Positions 9,085 to 18,576 are shown, counted from the first letter of the stretch. The stretch is 64,000 nucleotides of DNA from Photobacterium sp. TY1-4 (GCF_025398175.1 NZ_CP099735.1:1736001-1800000), one strand, 5' to 3'. Notes: generated from the sequence alone by a model not told the origin. A program made the numbers and translations.

Positions 9085-10065
9085 CTATGCCTTTGTGAGG
9101 ATCGGAATCTGCATCGCAAACGTGGCACTGCCGGTGGCGGTGAGTTCGACCTCGCGGATCATTTCAATGTGATAGCCTTCGAGGTCGATCGGCAGGTTAT
9201 GCTTCTCGGCATAATCAAACAGCCCTGCTTGCGCGGTGAGATAGCCGATATCCGAGGCGATCGAGACCTCACAGCACAAATAGTTACCCGCTTTGACCGT
9301 GCAGTTGCCCCGGGCCGCTTGGCTGACCCATTCTCCGACATGATAGGGGATGGCGTGCCAGGGTTGGTCCAGCTCGGCCACCGGGGCCAGACACACCAGC
9401 CGGGTCACCTTATGGCCCAGCTTTTCGCACATTCTCTCCCATTCAAAATCCGGGATCGGGCGGGGTTTGACATATCGCTCCGGGAAACGGATCAGCGCGC
9501 AGGGGAGGTTGTCGGCGAGCTGAAATTCAATGGCTTGCTCAGTGCTCGGATGGGCCAGCCGGGCCAGTAGCTCTGTGGTCTGAGCCGGTGTTCCGGCATG
9601 GGCGAGGTGGCGAACGACTTTCGCGGTGGTCCCCAACTGTCGGCGCAGCGCCTTGGCCAGCGCTTGGGATGACGAAAAGCCAGCTTCGAGCGCAATCTCG
9701 GTGATCGTTTTCGATGGGGCATCCAGCAACAGGGAGACTGCAACTTGCAGCCGGATCCGGCTGAGATACTGTCCCGGCGTTTCGTGAAACAGTTGGGAAA
9801 ACTGGCGGTGGAAATGAAAGGGGGAGATCGCACTTTGCTCGGCCACGGCCTCCCAGGTCAGCCCTTCACTGTAATCGTGATGCATGATTTCCAGCGCCCG
9901 TGCAAACCGCTGTTGCAGGTGCTCAGGCAGTGAGCTGAGTAAAGCGACTTCCGGCACCAGGTTATACGGAGAACTGGGTTGATCCGACATCATATGCAAT
10001 ACAGTTGGTTGAGTTGATTTACTATGCCGGGTGTCGGACATAAACGCAACTTGGGGGCTTAGCAT
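9085..10065 (-). CDS. AraC-family regulator with GyrI-like effector domain
   Basis: A 326-residue regulator. Residues about 50-145 form the double helix-turn-helix of AraC proteins (LTWEAVAEQSAISPFHFHRQF and ITEIALEAGFSSSQALAKAL), and the C-terminal half resembles GyrI/SOUL-like small-molecule binding domains of the Rob/SbmC type. Its ATG at 10065 overlaps the RND pump stop by one base (TGATG) with GGAG upstream, so it is the last gene of the efflux operon. Such regulators usually sense the drug or amphipathic compound that the pump exports and activate their own operon. Confidence 0.85.
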   Translation of the reverse strand: MLSPQVAFMSDTRHSKSTQPTVLHMMSDQPSSPYNLVPEVALLSSLPEHLQQRFARALEIMHHDYSEGLTWEAVAEQSAISPFHFHRQFSQLFHETPGQYLSRIRLQVAVSLLLDAPSKTITEIALEAGFSSSQALAKALRRQLGTTAKVVRHLAHAGTPAQTTELLARLAHPSTEQAIEFQLADNLPCALIRFPERYVKPRPIPDFEWERMCEKLGHKVTRLVCLAPVAELDQPWHAIPYHVGEWVSQAARGNCTVKAGNYLCCEVSIASDIGYLTAQAGLFDYAEKHNLPIDLEGYHIEMIREVELTATGSATFAMQIPILTKA

Positions 10066-13000
10066 CAGGGCTCACTCCGTACGCTTGAATCTGGTGTTCG
10101 GGCCTGGGAAGCGGTTGGTTCAGGCGCTTCTGCTTCTGTTTCTGGTGCAGCAACTTCAGCTGCAGCGATTGGGTACGGCGTTGACTCTTGGGCTATTGGG
10201 GATGACGCCGCTTTCTGTGGCGCTTTCTGTGGCGCTTGCGACCGGCTAAAGCAGGCCAGCAATACCGGCGTGAGGATCAGGGTGATCGCCGTTGCCAGCA
10301 GTTCGCCGAACACTAACGAGACAGCAGCTGGTTTGAGGTATTGCGCTTGCTCAGCACTTTCTGACAATAACGGCAGCAGGCCGCACACTGTGGTGATGGT
10401 GGTCAGGAAAATCGCCCTGAATCGCCCGGTGCATGCCTCAGACAGTGCCGCGTGCAGCGTCATGCCGGATCGAACGTTGGCATTGAACTGTGTCAGCAGG
10501 ACCAGCGAGTCATTCACCACGATCCCCGTCATGGCCATCATGCCGAGCATGGAGAGCAGGCTGATCGGCAGCCCCATCAGGCCATGCCCAAGAATTGCCC
10601 CGGCAACACCAAAAGGAATCACCGCCATGATCAACAGCGGCTGCCAGTAAGATTGCAGCGGGATCGCCAGTAAAATGTAGATCAGCAAGATTGTCAGGAT
10701 GAAGGCCGACGTCAGCCCTTGCTGAATGTCGCTGATTTCTTCGAACTCACCTGCGGCGTGAATGCGAACACCGGGAAAGCGCGACTCGATGGCCTGAATC
10801 TCGGCGTCGAGTTGTTGCAAGGTCTGCTCCGGTGACTGGATGGTTCGGTCCTGCCGCCAGTACAGGTTGATCACCTGCTCCCGATTGCGCCGATACAGTA
10901 CTTCCGGCTCGCGCTCGACCGTGAAGGTCGCGACATCTTCAAGTAAGACGGCCTGCCCGTTGTCCAGTATCACCGGCGTCTGGCGCAATTGTGCCAGGCT
11001 GCGTTTGCTTTCGATCGGATAGCGCAGAATGATCTGGGTCTCCCGGCCGTGATCCAGGATCCGGTGTAGCTCTCTTTGGCCAAATGCTTCGCCGGTCAGC
11101 TTGGCGATGTGATGCTGGGTTAACCCCAACTGGCGACCAAACGCATTGAGCCGGATCCGCAGTTGATCTTGTCCGCCGTTGCCATCGTCATACACATCGT
11201 CAACGCCCGCAAGTCGGGTAAGTTGCTCAGCTAATGCGGTCGCTGCTTGCTGTGCCAGCGCTCTATCTGGTGCGGAGACCGACAGCAGCGTGCCGCCAGC
11301 CGGGGCATCTGCGGCGGAGAAGCGCAGAGAATCGGCGCCTTCGATCGGACCGGTGAATGTGCACCAGTCATGGAGGAGCTGATTGCCAGGCAACTGGCGC
11401 AGCGCCTCGGCAGACAGCTCTGCGGTGACCTCAATGTCGCCATAGCCGTCGGACCAGGCCAAGAGGTTGGTGAGCGGTGGGCTCGCCAGTGAAAATTCTT
11501 GTGTCAGCTGCTGGCTGAGTTGCAGCGCCGTGCGTTCAAGTTGTGCCAGCGCCTTTTCCTGCAGCGGGATCGGCGCTCCCTGTTGCAGCGTGACTTTGGC
11601 GGTGATGTAGCGGCCGGGGATTTCCGGAAAGAGGGCACTGCGGATGGTGCCGTTGGCCCACAGGCCGTAGGCCAGCACAACGACCGCGCTGAAGCTGAGC
11701 AATGTCGCCAGCTTGTGATGCAGGGCGCGTTGCAGCAACGGACGGTAGATCGCCTGAATGAACCGCTCCAACAGCTGCTGTGCCGACTGTTGCGTCCGGG
11801 TGACGAATGACGGCAAGCGAAGCTGTACGGACGCCCCGGCCAGATGCGCCGGTAAGATCCACTTGCTTTCGATCAAGGAGAACAGCAGGGCAATGATCAC
11901 GATGGCGGAAAAACTCGCGAACAGCCGGCCAAAATCGTTGTTCAGCCACAACATGGGCGAAAAGGCGACGATCGTTGTCAGTACCCCGAAGACCGTCGCG
12001 ACGGAAACCGCGTGGACGCCTTGCCAGGCTGCTTCCTTCGGGGGGCGGTGCGGGTGTTGCCGGGCATGGATACTTTCGCCCACCACCACCGCATCGTCGA
12101 CCAGAATGCCCAGCACCAGAATGAACCCGAACAGGGTAATGTCATTGATGCTGTAATCGAGCCCGTTCATCGCGCCGAGGGTGCCGCACAGCGCAACCGG
12201 GATCCCGAGCGCCACCCAGAAGGCCAGCTTGAGATCCAGAAACAGCCCGAGCAGGAGCAGCACGATCAACAGCCCCTGCCAGGCGTTGGTGGTCAGGCGG
12301 TCGAGTTGATCTTCGATGTAGGGCGCCATGTCGGCCATGGTGGAGAGGGTGATATCGGCCGGTAAGCGCTGGCGCTGGCGCTGGCGGGCTAAGGTGTTCT
12401 CAATGGCCTGACTGATTCGCAGTAGGTTGTCCTGCTGGCTGGTACTGATGAGCAGGGCGATCGCATTGTCGCCGTTGTTGCGGACAATTGCCCCGGTGGT
12501 TTCATAACCCCGGCGCAATGTTGCCAGTTCCCCCAACGTTAGCGTCCCCGCAGCCGTGGAGAGCACTTCAAGGCCGCTCAGGCGCGATAAATCGTCGGCG
12601 TAACCGTCTCCCCGCAGCACCAAGCGGCCGCTGCTGCGTTTTAGCTCGCCGCTGCGGGTCTCCAGCGACATCTGTTCAAGGATCCCGGCCAGGCTTTCCA
12701 GGTTGAGTCCGTAGTGACGTAGTTTGTCGATATCCGGCTCAATGATGAGTTGCGGCGCTCTCGCCCCCCAGTTCGAAACATTAGAGATGTCCGGGTGTTG
12801 TTTTAATGCCAGTTCAACCTGCCGGGCGATGGGTTGCAGCTCGCGGTCCGGACGGGCACCGGAGATCACAACGAACGCCGCAAGGTTGGTGAACGCATCA
12901 CGGCGGATGATCGGTTTTTCGGCGAGTGCCGGCCAGCTCTCGATACTGTTGATCTGATCGCGGACGTCTTCGAGCAGGTGATCCAAATCGGTGGCCGCAG

Positions 13001-13289
13001 TCTTGCGTACCCGGATCGTCGCTAGGCCTGCCGATGACTGACTGGTGATCTGTTTGATCCCGGCCAGCCCGCTGACGGCTTCTTCTACACGTTGAGTAAT
13101 GCTTTGGTCAATCTGTCGGGCGGTGCCTCCCGGATAAGCCACTTCAATCACCAGGCTGGACGGGGCCATCTGCGGAAAAGACTCGACCCTGAGCTGTCCG
13201 GCGGTCAGTAATCCGGCGGCCAGAATTGCCACCATCAGCAGGTTGGCGGCGATGGGATGATCGATAAACCAGCGGGTCAGTCCGTTCAT
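10065..13289 (-). CDS. RND-family efflux pump, inner-membrane permease
   Basis: A 1074-residue resistance-nodulation-division permease of the AcrB/MdtB superfamily: one N-terminal TM helix, a large periplasmic loop, and repeated TM bundles. The paired aspartates of the proton relay are seen in GILVDDAVVVGESIHA in TM4. The C-terminus ends in a low-complexity tail rich in A, P, E and T after APQKAPQKAA, encoded by a short 12-bp direct repeat near 10210-10233. The start overlaps the adaptor stop as ATGA. It works with the adaptor downstream of it in protein order and an outer-membrane channel not encoded here. Confidence 0.9.
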   Translation of the reverse strand: MNGLTRWFIDHPIAANLLMVAILAAGLLTAGQLRVESFPQMAPSSLVIEVAYPGGTARQIDQSITQRVEEAVSGLAGIKQITSQSSAGLATIRVRKTAATDLDHLLEDVRDQINSIESWPALAEKPIIRRDAFTNLAAFVVISGARPDRELQPIARQVELALKQHPDISNVSNWGARAPQLIIEPDIDKLRHYGLNLESLAGILEQMSLETRSGELKRSSGRLVLRGDGYADDLSRLSGLEVLSTAAGTLTLGELATLRRGYETTGAIVRNNGDNAIALLISTSQQDNLLRISQAIENTLARQRQRQRLPADITLSTMADMAPYIEDQLDRLTTNAWQGLLIVLLLLGLFLDLKLAFWVALGIPVALCGTLGAMNGLDYSINDITLFGFILVLGILVDDAVVVGESIHARQHPHRPPKEAAWQGVHAVSVATVFGVLTTIVAFSPMLWLNNDFGRLFASFSAIVIIALLFSLIESKWILPAHLAGASVQLRLPSFVTRTQQSAQQLLERFIQAIYRPLLQRALHHKLATLLSFSAVVVLAYGLWANGTIRSALFPEIPGRYITAKVTLQQGAPIPLQEKALAQLERTALQLSQQLTQEFSLASPPLTNLLAWSDGYGDIEVTAELSAEALRQLPGNQLLHDWCTFTGPIEGADSLRFSAADAPAGGTLLSVSAPDRALAQQAATALAEQLTRLAGVDDVYDDGNGGQDQLRIRLNAFGRQLGLTQHHIAKLTGEAFGQRELHRILDHGRETQIILRYPIESKRSLAQLRQTPVILDNGQAVLLEDVATFTVEREPEVLYRRNREQVINLYWRQDRTIQSPEQTLQQLDAEIQAIESRFPGVRIHAAGEFEEISDIQQGLTSAFILTILLIYILLAIPLQSYWQPLLIMAVIPFGVAGAILGHGLMGLPISLLSMLGMMAMTGIVVNDSLVLLTQFNANVRSGMTLHAALSEACTGRFRAIFLTTITTVCGLLPLLSESAEQAQYLKPAAVSLVFGELLATAITLILTPVLLACFSRSQAPQKAPQKAASSPIAQESTPYPIAAAEVAAPETEAEAPEPTASQARTPDSSVRSEP

Positions 13290-14587
13290 GGTCGGCGCTC
13301 CATATCCGTATTCGCTAAATCAGTATTGTTCAAACCAGTCTCCGTCAAATCAGGACTTTCTATATCAGGACTATCTACATCAGGGGTCTTTGCATCAGGG
13401 CTTTTCAAATTAGTCCTGCCTGACAACACCGGCATTACGGCTTGTCCGGGGAGCATGCTGTCCAGCGGATAGACCACGATACGACGGGGCTCAGCAGGGC
13501 GCTGCGCGAACGCAACCCAAACGCCCTGGCTTTCTCCGTGCAACGGATTCTGAAAACCTGCCTGCAATCGCGTGACCGGCTCACGCCGTAGCTGATTGTC
13601 TGTGGTGATTGACCAGACTTCGTTATCCCGGGTCAGCGCACTGGACGGGAGCAAAAAAGCGGCGGGATGCTCGTTTAACCGGATGTCGACGTTGACCTGC
13701 TGCCGGGGCAGCAAACGCGGTTGGGCGCGGTACGGATCCGAAACAGAAAACACGACCTGGCGCTGGCGTGAGGTGGCATCGGCTTGCGGCACGAGGTAGC
13801 GAAAAGTGCCCGGCCAGCGGTATTGCTGTCGGTCCCGGACCATCACTTCAGCATCAGGCTGGTCCGGGAACTGGGCTTGGGGCAAGGTTTGAGACAAGGC
13901 TTGAGACAGGGCCTGCCACTGGCGTTCGGAAACCGGTACCTGAATATCGATGGCGTCGCTGGCGATCAGTTCAAACAGGGCCTGACCCTGTTCGACAAAC
14001 TGTCCCGGACTGACGGCGCGGCTGAGGATCAGGGCATCAAAGGGCGCAATGAGTTTCGCGTCCGCAAGTTGTTGCCGGGCAAACTGATCGGTGGCCCGAG
14101 CCTGTGTGAGCGCGGCGCTGGCGGCTGCAAGCTGAGGCTCCCGCCGGGCGTAGGCGGAACTGTGTTTACCAGCCAGCATTTTTAACGCCACAGTTTGTTC
14201 ATGCTGCGCTTGCTGGAGTTCTAACTCGGCGGTTTTGAGCTGGTGGGTGGCCTGCGCGAGCTGGCTTTCCAGTTGCGAGGTGTCCAGTTGCACCAGCGGT
14301 TCGCCACGGGCGACCAGCGTGCCGGGTTCGAGCTGCGGGCTGATCGAGGTTACCTTGGCGCCAAGCGGCGCTCGAACTTCGCTGAACCAGCGCGGTGTGG
14401 TGGTGCCGATCAGCGTCATCACCGGCCGGAACGCCGTGGGTGTCGCCGTGATATAGGTGACCGGTTGTGCCGTGAATCGGGGCGGCTCCGGGGGAATGTT
14501 GTCCGGTTGCACCAGCGTCACTGCGGCAATAGCGGCAAGCAAGAGCAAGGTAGCCCAGAACAGGGGCAGGCGTTTTACTCGCTTCAT
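13286..14587 (-). CDS. RND efflux periplasmic adaptor (membrane fusion protein)
   Basis: A 433-residue HlyD/AcrA-type adaptor: one N-terminal membrane anchor, a lipoyl-like half-motif (GAKVTSISPQLEPGTLVARGEPL), a helical hairpin rich in Q and A, the second half-motif (LIAPFDALILSRAVSPGQFVEQG) and beta-barrel domains. It bridges the RND permease to an outer-membrane channel. The start overlaps the upstream gene stop as ATGA and its own stop overlaps the permease start in the same way, so translation is coupled. An unusual C-terminal tail of about 45 residues has a five-residue period (SPD, TPD, SPD, TGL, NTD), encoded by degenerate 15-bp repeats at about 13300-13410. Confidence 0.88.
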   Translation of the reverse strand: MKRVKRLPLFWATLLLLAAIAAVTLVQPDNIPPEPPRFTAQPVTYITATPTAFRPVMTLIGTTTPRWFSEVRAPLGAKVTSISPQLEPGTLVARGEPLVQLDTSQLESQLAQATHQLKTAELELQQAQHEQTVALKMLAGKHSSAYARREPQLAAASAALTQARATDQFARQQLADAKLIAPFDALILSRAVSPGQFVEQGQALFELIASDAIDIQVPVSERQWQALSQALSQTLPQAQFPDQPDAEVMVRDRQQYRWPGTFRYLVPQADATSRQRQVVFSVSDPYRAQPRLLPRQQVNVDIRLNEHPAAFLLPSSALTRDNEVWSITTDNQLRREPVTRLQAGFQNPLHGESQGVWVAFAQRPAEPRRIVVYPLDSMLPGQAVMPVLSGRTNLKSPDAKTPDVDSPDIESPDLTETGLNNTDLANTDMERRP

Positions 14588-15453
14588 GATTCGACTCCTG
14601 GCAAGGGGTGGGTGGATAAACGCTGGCTGATCTCACTGAGCCGGGACAGGGTTTGCAGTGTCGTGGGCAACAGAATGGCGGCTTCCACGAATTCCAGGGA
14701 ATAGGAAACAATCGCAAACAACTCCCCGGCACTCGGCCCGGCGGTGTGGGTGATTTGCCACAGGTTGGCGAGGACAAAGCCAAACAGGATCAGAAAGATC
14801 AGTCCGTAAGTCAGTGCTTCGGTATCAGAGAGATAGATCTCGCGTGTTCTGAGTTTTTGCAGGTGCGAGCGGATGCTGATGCCGGGTGCCAGGGACAGCA
14901 GTTTGACCTGACGCTCCAGCTGGTTATTGAGCATGGTGTTCAACCGCATGAAGTGGCGGTGAAAGCAGGCATAAGTCAGCAGCATGGCAAGCGCAGCGCC
15001 GCCGGCATGCAGGGCCAGCACCGGATGAAATCCGGCGAGGATCACGATGGATGCGATCAACTGGATCAACGCCGTCAGCAGCGGCGGGAGATCATGCTCC
15101 AGAAAGTCGACCAGCTCGCGGGACATCGTCAGGCGCGCATTGCGACGGGTGATCGGACAGTGCTGAAGGTCGCGGGCTACCTGCTTGCCGACGTTAACAC
15201 GCATCGTCCCGTAGGCCCGGGTATCGTAAAAGCGGCGTACCACCGACACGATGACCAGCAGCAACAGGGTGATCGCCAGGACTTTGAAATCGTGCAGGTC
15301 ATGGTTGAGCAAGCCGTCGATGGAAAACCCGATCAACAGCGGTAAGAGCACCATCAGGATATTTTCAACCGCCACCATGAACCAGGTGACGGCCACCACA
15401 TACGGATGGGCGCGGATAATCGACCGGACGGTCATTGCAGGGTGTGTTGCCAT
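14584..15453 (-). CDS. ABC-transporter six-TM domain protein lacking an ATPase domain
   Basis: A 289-residue membrane protein with about six TM helices arranged as in an ABC exporter half-transporter, but with no Walker A, signature or Walker B motif. The start at 15453 (MATHPAMTV) is chosen because AGGAG lies 8 bp before it; a longer frame to 15762 would overlap the next gene's start region and has no ribosome site. It is the first gene of the four-gene efflux operon and overlaps the adaptor by 4 bp. A role as accessory membrane component of the pump, or as a partner for an ATPase coded elsewhere, is possible; neither is shown by the sequence. Confidence 0.75.
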   Translation of the reverse strand: MATHPAMTVRSIIRAHPYVVAVTWFMVAVENILMVLLPLLIGFSIDGLLNHDLHDFKVLAITLLLLVIVSVVRRFYDTRAYGTMRVNVGKQVARDLQHCPITRRNARLTMSRELVDFLEHDLPPLLTALIQLIASIVILAGFHPVLALHAGGAALAMLLTYACFHRHFMRLNTMLNNQLERQVKLLSLAPGISIRSHLQKLRTREIYLSDTEALTYGLIFLILFGFVLANLWQITHTAGPSAGELFAIVSYSLEFVEAAILLPTTLQTLSRLSEISQRLSTHPLPGVES

Positions 15454-15715
15454 CGGTTGTCTCCTGAATGAAATCAGGAGAAGTATGTTGGCAGCCGGGA
15501 TGGAAAAACGTGTCCCAGACTGCTGAGCGTGCGCTGAACGCCTGCATGAGGGGCAATGTTTGCTTCGATAGTCAGAACAGCAAGTTGAGACACTTTTTCT
15601 TTTTGCCTCAGGGGAATAATCACTCCACCAAAACGCATGGCGACGGCATTGTGGCTCAATACCAAACAGCACAACCAGCGCATGGGTCGATAACCAGTGG
15701 AATTTGAGGTGAATT

Positions 15716-16672
15716 GTGAAACACACATTATCCGCAATCGCGACGGGATTGCTGGCGTTCAATATGGCTTGCGCCGCGCAGGCATCTCAGGGGCTGAGCG
15801 GGGAGATCGGGTTCTTGCTGGGAGAGAGTGAGGTCCGGAGTAATTTTAATACCGATCACGCGGTGAAAACCGGCGATTTAAACAGCGAAGGGAAGTCAGA
15901 GACGGAGGAGATCACCACAATCTTCGGCCAGCTGCGCTATGACTTTGGCGATCATCAGCTGTTTGCCGGGACCAGTGATGAAGATATTGTCCGGGGTGTG
16001 TTCGCACTGGAGTTGGGGTATCGCTACACCCTGGCACCGGAGAGTCACCTCTCCCTGGCGTTCTTGCCGTCTGTTGTTGACGGTAAAACCTGGGTCGATC
16101 CTTATCTTGTCAATGTTGCCCGGCAGGAAACGGACGTTTCCGGCAATGCGCTGCGCTTACAGTACGATGTCAGTATTTTCTCAGCGGACCTGATTGTCTA
16201 TGAAAGGGAGCTGGATCGCGAGCGGTCGGGACAGCAACTGAACGTGCCACGTCAGTCGTTGGTGCGAGACGGGGACGGGGTTCTTGCCCGCTTAGCGCTG
16301 GGGCTGCCGTTGGGGAGCACTTCTTATCTCGAGCCGGCCTTGATCTATCGCGACGACAACGCGGAAGGAAAAGCGTTGGCCTATCAGCGCCTTGGGATTG
16401 AGCTGACTTATCATTTTTCTGTGGGGCCCCATCAGTTTGCACTGGACGGCCGGTATGCCCGATCAGAATATGACGCCGTCCATCCGGTGTTTGGCAAAAC
16501 GCGGGATGAAGATCATCTCAGCACCGTGTTGACCTATGAATATCAGGACATTGCCGGCTGGCAAGGGGTCAGCTTACTGGCGATGGCGATGTATCAGCAA
16601 ACCGATGCCAATATCGCTTTTTATGATCAGGACACCGTCAGCATGATGGTTGGGGCCACCTATACGTTTTAA
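15716..16672 (+). CDS. DUF2860-type outer-membrane beta-barrel-like protein
   Basis: A 318-residue protein with a signal peptide (cleavage near AQAS at about residue 23) and alternating beta-strand pattern ending in an aromatic residue (GATYTF), typical of an outer-membrane barrel. I recognise the family as DUF2860, found in vibrios, function unknown. The GTG start is supported by GAGGTG 6 bp upstream. It shares blocks such as GLSGE, NFNTDHAVK, LNSE and QETDVSGNALRLQY with a second copy at 28009-28992. It is divergent from the efflux operon and may be co-regulated with it. Confidence 0.75.
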   Translation: MKHTLSAIATGLLAFNMACAAQASQGLSGEIGFLLGESEVRSNFNTDHAVKTGDLNSEGKSETEEITTIFGQLRYDFGDHQLFAGTSDEDIVRGVFALELGYRYTLAPESHLSLAFLPSVVDGKTWVDPYLVNVARQETDVSGNALRLQYDVSIFSADLIVYERELDRERSGQQLNVPRQSLVRDGDGVLARLALGLPLGSTSYLEPALIYRDDNAEGKALAYQRLGIELTYHFSVGPHQFALDGRYARSEYDAVHPVFGKTRDEDHLSTVLTYEYQDIAGWQGVSLLAMAMYQQTDANIAFYDQDTVSMMVGATYTF

Positions 16673-16746
16673 GTGCGCGGCGCGTTATCAGGGCGCTCAG
16701 TGCTTTTGGCCTGTGAAGTGAGTCAGAACAATCAGGGAGAGTGAAG

Positions 16747-17802
16747 ATGAAAACTGTGATGTTGATGTTGTGTTGGTTCGGGATGATTTTGTCGAGCGCC
16801 CATGCTGCGCCTTTTCAATTACCGCATGACGGCAAGCAGCTGTCGGGACAGTATTTACCGCCACTTGGTGATGCGGTGCCAAGTGCCGTGGTGCTGTTTG
16901 TCCATGGTGATGGCGCGATGCCTGCGGATGCCCATGGTTATTATCCGCTCATTTGGCAAACCCTGCGGCGACATGGGATCGCGGTGGTGAGTTGGGCGAA
17001 ACCGGGTGTCGATGAGTCGGAAGGCAACTGGCTGGCGCAGACCATGGCTCAGCGGCAACAGGAAGTGCTGGCGGTGGCGAAGTGGGTCCAGGAGACCCAT
17101 GGGATTTCGCCGCAGCGCACCGGGCTGATCGGCTTTAGTCAGGCGGGCTGGGTGGTCCCGGCGCTGGCGGCCCGTGAAGATCGGTTCGGATTCGCAATCG
17201 GGATCGGATATGCAGTGAGCTGGATCGATCAGGGTCGCTATTACACCCGGCAAAAATATACACAACAAAGACTGAGTCCGGCGCAGATCGCTGCAAAGTT
17301 ACGTGAGTATGATGAGGAAATTGCATTTTTCCAAACCGAGCCGACTTACGCTGAGTATGCCGCCCTAGTTGGTGAGGCTGCAATGACGCCGGAGCGGTTC
17401 ACCTTTGTGATGAAGAACTTTCTCACGGATGCGCGGCAGGATTATCCGCGCATCCGCATCCCGACGTTACTCCTGTGGGGAGAAGACGATCTGAACGTCG
17501 ATGCTCGTCACGAATATCAATTCTGGCAGCGCCAGCCACATCCGAAGGTCACCACGGCATTGCTCACGCAAGCCAATCATGGCCTGTTCGATTCAGAAAT
17601 GTTTCCGCGGCAAGCCTTTAGCTGGTGGGAATGGCTGAAAATGACCTGGTTGCAGGAAGAAGCACTCGCGGAAGCGTTTTTGCCCACCCTGATGGGCTGG
17701 CTTGAGGGGCAGGGGATGCTCAACGGCCCTGACACAGCAGCGAATAAAAACGGCTGGGCGGTCGGTGTATGGGTGGGGGAGCGAAACAACACCACGCTTT
17801 AG
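16747..17802 (+). CDS. Exported alpha/beta hydrolase
   Basis: A 351-residue serine hydrolase with an N-terminal signal peptide ending in SSAHA. The nucleophile elbow is GFSQAGW, the acid is likely in LLWGEDDLNVDA, and the histidine in ANHGLFD. The oxyanion region VLFVHGDG is also present. The ATG at 16747 is used; the GTG 6 bp upstream is too close to the AGGGAG ribosome site. It probably acts in the periplasm on an ester or peptide-like compound. The neighbouring TetR/MFS pair and DUF2860 gene suggest detoxification, which is inference. Confidence 0.75.
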   Translation: MKTVMLMLCWFGMILSSAHAAPFQLPHDGKQLSGQYLPPLGDAVPSAVVLFVHGDGAMPADAHGYYPLIWQTLRRHGIAVVSWAKPGVDESEGNWLAQTMAQRQQEVLAVAKWVQETHGISPQRTGLIGFSQAGWVVPALAAREDRFGFAIGIGYAVSWIDQGRYYTRQKYTQQRLSPAQIAAKLREYDEEIAFFQTEPTYAEYAALVGEAAMTPERFTFVMKNFLTDARQDYPRIRIPTLLLWGEDDLNVDARHEYQFWQRQPHPKVTTALLTQANHGLFDSEMFPRQAFSWWEWLKMTWLQEEALAEAFLPTLMGWLEGQGMLNGPDTAANKNGWAVGVWVGERNNTTL

Positions 17803-17864
17803 CCATCAGCCCCGCTCGTTATGAAGCGGTCATATTCTAAGCCGTTTATTCTAGGTAGCTTGTC

Positions 17865-18497
17865 CTAAGCGGGATTTTCCTCGACGCCGACCAAGCGTAA
17901 GCAATCGGCAATCACCCCACGGATAAAGGCCTGATGGTCCGCTTCCTGCGAGGCGATAAGGTCGTCAGTTGCGCCGTGAACGCCCGCATAAATCAATAAT
18001 GCGGTAATTCGCGGTTGCGCCACAGTCCATGCGCCTGAGCGGGTCCCGTCTTCAAGCATGGCCTGGAGCTGATCGAGCATCGCGTTCTTATCCGGGTTGC
18101 TGCGGTTGTGGTGATGATGGTTGGTATACACAATGTCATGCAGGCGGTATGTCTCTGCATAGGCCTCAATCGTTTCCCGGATCCACGCCGCGAGTTTGCC
18201 AAGCCAGTCATCAGCTTCACAGTGGCTCATGCTGGTTTCAAGCCGGTTCAGAAACTGAGCGGTATAGCGCGCTCGCATCGCGGCCAGCAGCTCATTTTTG
18301 GACGCAAAGTAGTGATAGAAGGTGCCTTTGGCGACCCCTGCCAGCGCCACAATGTCATTGATCGGTGTTGAATCCACCCCTTTGGCAAGAAACAGCTGCT
18401 CAGCAGCGGACATCAACTCATCCAGACGGACTTCAGCAGGCTTGATACGCCGGGTTTTCGGGGCTTCCGGCTCCGGCCGGTTCGTTCTGTCTTCCAT
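17865..18497 (-). CDS. TetR-family transcriptional repressor
   Basis: A 210-residue TetR regulator. The N-terminal helix-turn-helix is clear (ELMSAAEQLFLAKG then INDIVALAGVAKGTFYHYFASKNELL), followed by a helical ligand-binding domain. I use the ATG at 18497 (MEDRTNRPE, AAGG upstream) because the longer frame begins inside the palindromic operator. An HHHH run in the ligand domain is unusual but may be chance. The divergent MFS exporter and the shared palindrome indicate that it represses that exporter and itself until a substrate binds. Confidence 0.85.
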   Translation of the reverse strand: MEDRTNRPEPEAPKTRRIKPAEVRLDELMSAAEQLFLAKGVDSTPINDIVALAGVAKGTFYHYFASKNELLAAMRARYTAQFLNRLETSMSHCEADDWLGKLAAWIRETIEAYAETYRLHDIVYTNHHHHNRSNPDKNAMLDQLQAMLEDGTRSGAWTVAQPRITALLIYAGVHGATDDLIASQEADHQAFIRGVIADCLRLVGVEENPA

Positions 18498-18555
18498 GGG
18501 CTTTGGCCTTGTTGTATCCGGTGATGCCTTGAATGCAATAAGTTGAATAATATTG

Positions 18556-18576
18556 ATTGACCGACGGTCGGTCAAT
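18556..18576. promoter_or_regulatory. Perfect palindromic operator of the TetR/MFS pair
   Basis: A 21-bp perfect dyad: ATTGACCGAC, a central G, then GTCGGTCAAT. It lies in the divergent region 46 bp upstream of the MFS start and 59 bp upstream of the TetR start. Size, symmetry and position are those of a TetR-family binding site. Confidence 0.85.

Noticed and set aside
8754..9570. Open frames on both strands through the 36-bp repeats, with repeated 12-residue peptides
   Set aside because: They arise because 36 is divisible by three. No ribosome site fits, and they overlap the ends of the lyase and AraC genes.
15454..15762. N-terminal extension of the six-TM protein
   Set aside because: It overlaps the divergent DUF2860 gene start and has no membrane or signal logic; AGGAG supports the start at 15453.
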